Shown piece after piece: positions 6,542 to 7,309 of a DNA stretch of 7,309 nucleotides. Below the pieces are notes generated by a model. That model ran no database searches and was not told the origin of the DNA. It saw only the letters and a program-made list of their open reading frames with translations. The stretch spans positions 1 through 7,309 of the forward strand of contig CAKQSU010000051.1 in NCBI GenBank assembly GCA_934273135.1. The letters run 5' to 3'. A program made the position numbers and the translations under genes. Position 1 is the first letter of the stretch; each line of letters starts with the position of its first letter. Source of the DNA: an uncultured Clostridia bacterium (GTDB lineage Bacteria; Bacillota; Clostridia; Christensenellales; Borkfalkiaceae).

Positions 6542-6730
6542 TTATAGCCCGACTTTTGGTGGTTCGTCCGCTTGCGCGGGCTTTTTGTTTTTAGCCGAAG
6601 TTTTTTGCTTTTTAGCATTTATCGCAAGAATTATATTCGCGACTATAAGCCCCACTACGACAACACCGCAGATTATAAACACGGCAAGATAATCGAGCAA
6701 AAACTGTTGAATTAGAGTAAAAGCCGTCAT
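6542..6730 (-). CDS. Small single-pass membrane protein, coupled to GH3 (62 aa)
   Basis: ATG at 6730 overlaps the GH3 stop as ATGA, and AAAGGAG lies about 8 nt upstream, so the pair should be translationally coupled. Residues 1-13 are mildly polar (MTAFTLIQQFLLD), about 14-37 form one strongly hydrophobic helix (rich in Val and Ile), and 38-62 are a Lys/Pro-rich, presumably cytoplasmic tail (AKKQKTSAKNKK...). There is no signal-peptidase site or lipobox, and I recognise no known family. The strong RBS, terminal position before the terminator and overlap with the GH3 gene argue that it is real and works with that enzyme, for instance as an assembly or membrane partner. That role is inference only. 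Confidence 0.75.
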   Translation of the reverse strand: MTAFTLIQQFLLDYLAVFIICGVVVVGLIVANIILAINAKKQKTSAKNKKPAQADEPPKVGL

Positions 6731-7309
6731 TTTGTAATCTCCTTTTTATCTTTTTTGAGTATGAAGAACGCCCATACGCCAAGCCCCGCGGCGACTAAAA
6801 CGTCAACGCCGACAAGAACGGGAATCCACCAGGGGAACACGTTCGTTCTCGTGCCGATAACTTCGTTCAAAGAAAGGCTTTGTTCGTTGGCGTGCAGATA
6901 CTGCGTGTTGATATAGGTATACAATATGTTATGCGCCGACTTTTGAAGAGCCAAAATCGCGGTGTTGCTCGAAGCGTCGTCGAAAAGGCTCATATTCCCG
7001 CCGGGGAGAAGTTGCAAATCGTTGCCCGCGCGGATATGTTGGTCGGCGTCGTGCGTGTTGCCGCCCTGATAATAATCAGTGATAACGCTGCCTTTAAAGC
7101 CCCATTCGTTGCGCAAAACTTCGGTCAGGAGTTGGTACGAGCAAGCCGCCCTCGTCGCGCCCACGCGGTCTACGGACGACATCATGCCGTTTGCGCCGCC
7201 CGCCTTGACGGAAATTTCAAAAGGCTTCATGTAATTTTCGCGCAAAGCTTGCTCGGTGAGCCAGCGGTATTCGCCGTTTCTGCCTTGGTCGGAATCGTTA
7301 GCGACGAAG
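6727..7309 (-). CDS. Family 3 glycoside hydrolase, C-terminal part with membrane anchor (5' part beyond the right edge)
   Basis: The frame is already open at the right edge (first full codon at 7308) and gives 193 residues. An internal TTG at 7245 is not the start, because GH3 homology continues upstream (NDSDQGRNGEYRWLTEQAL). Visible GH3 catalytic-barrel features: EQALRENYMKPFEISVKAGG, the MSSVDR segment, LLTEVLRNEWGFKGS, and VITDYY holding the presumed catalytic nucleophile Asp (codon 7077-7075; the classical motif is SDW). After the barrel and a linker of about 50 residues there is a hydrophobic helix starting WWIPVLVG and a Lys-rich end (ILKKDKKEITK). So the barrel is at the C-terminus, as expected for inverted GH3 proteins, and the enzyme is membrane-tethered with the barrel outside. 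It overlaps the next gene by 4 bp. Substrate unknown; beta-glucosidase or beta-xylosidase type activity is likely. Confidence 0.88.
   Translation of the reverse strand, partial: FVANDSDQGRNGEYRWLTEQALRENYMKPFEISVKAGGANGMMSSVDRVGATRAACSYQLLTEVLRNEWGFKGSVITDYYQGGNTHDADQHIRAGNDLQLLPGGNMSLFDDASSNTAILALQKSAHNILYTYINTQYLHANEQSLSLNEVIGTRTNVFPWWIPVLVGVDVLVAAGLGVWAFFILKKDKKEITK

Noticed and set aside
1..7309. The two GH3 fragments being the ends of one gene on a small circular molecule
   Set aside because: The left fragment stops near the barrel entry and the right begins late in the barrel, so joining the edges would remove most of the barrel. Two tandem paralogues are simpler, though only extended sequence would prove it.

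Overview
All recognisable genes lie on the minus strand, so the window reads biologically from right to left. Composition, strong AGGAGG-type ribosome binding sites, textbook sigma-A promoters, lipobox lipoproteins and an AgrC/ComD-type kinase with a LytTR regulator all point to a Gram-positive Bacillota. An uncultured gut or rumen Clostridia member is most likely. That lineage is an inference from style and gene content, not from a marker gene.

Layout from right to left: (1) 7309-6727, the 3' end of a family 3 glycoside hydrolase, consisting of the end of its catalytic barrel and a C-terminal membrane anchor. It overlaps by 4 bp a 62-residue single-pass membrane protein (6730-6542), and an intrinsic terminator follows at 6504-6476. 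(2) 6408-4233, a two-component system with its own TTGACA-17-TAGAAT promoter: a LytTR response regulator (6329-5619) and a polytopic GHKL histidine kinase (5615-4233), translationally coupled. (3) 4229-1, a second transcription unit. Two identical 10-bp direct repeats resembling a LytTR operator are followed by a TTGAAA-17-TATAAT promoter. Then come a lipoprotein esterase with an N-terminal beta-rich domain (4101-2659), a small CBM6/35-like lipoprotein (2586-1903), and the 5' end of another family 3 glycoside hydrolase (1817 to the left edge). This last one starts with an N-terminal anchor and the GH3 C-domain.

The two GH3 fragments are complementary. The left one shows that the domain order is inverted (C-domain, Fn3-like, then barrel), and the right one ends with the barrel and a transmembrane helix. 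They look like two members of one 'inverted GH3' family, and these enzymes may be tethered to the membrane at both ends.

The window reads as a Gram-positive glycan-utilisation locus. Surface-anchored GH3 enzymes, an esterase and a carbohydrate-binding lipoprotein would act outside the cell on a decorated polysaccharide. The LytTR two-component system encoded between them probably senses an extracellular cue and activates at least the esterase/CBM/GH3 unit. The most interesting signal is the predicted LytTR operator at 4200-4229, because it wires an AgrA-like regulator to sugar-degrading genes instead of to peptide quorum sensing. There is no gene-free stretch over 300 bases; the largest gaps are 6330-6541 and 4102-4232, and both are regulatory. 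No tRNA, rRNA, CRISPR or mobile element was seen.
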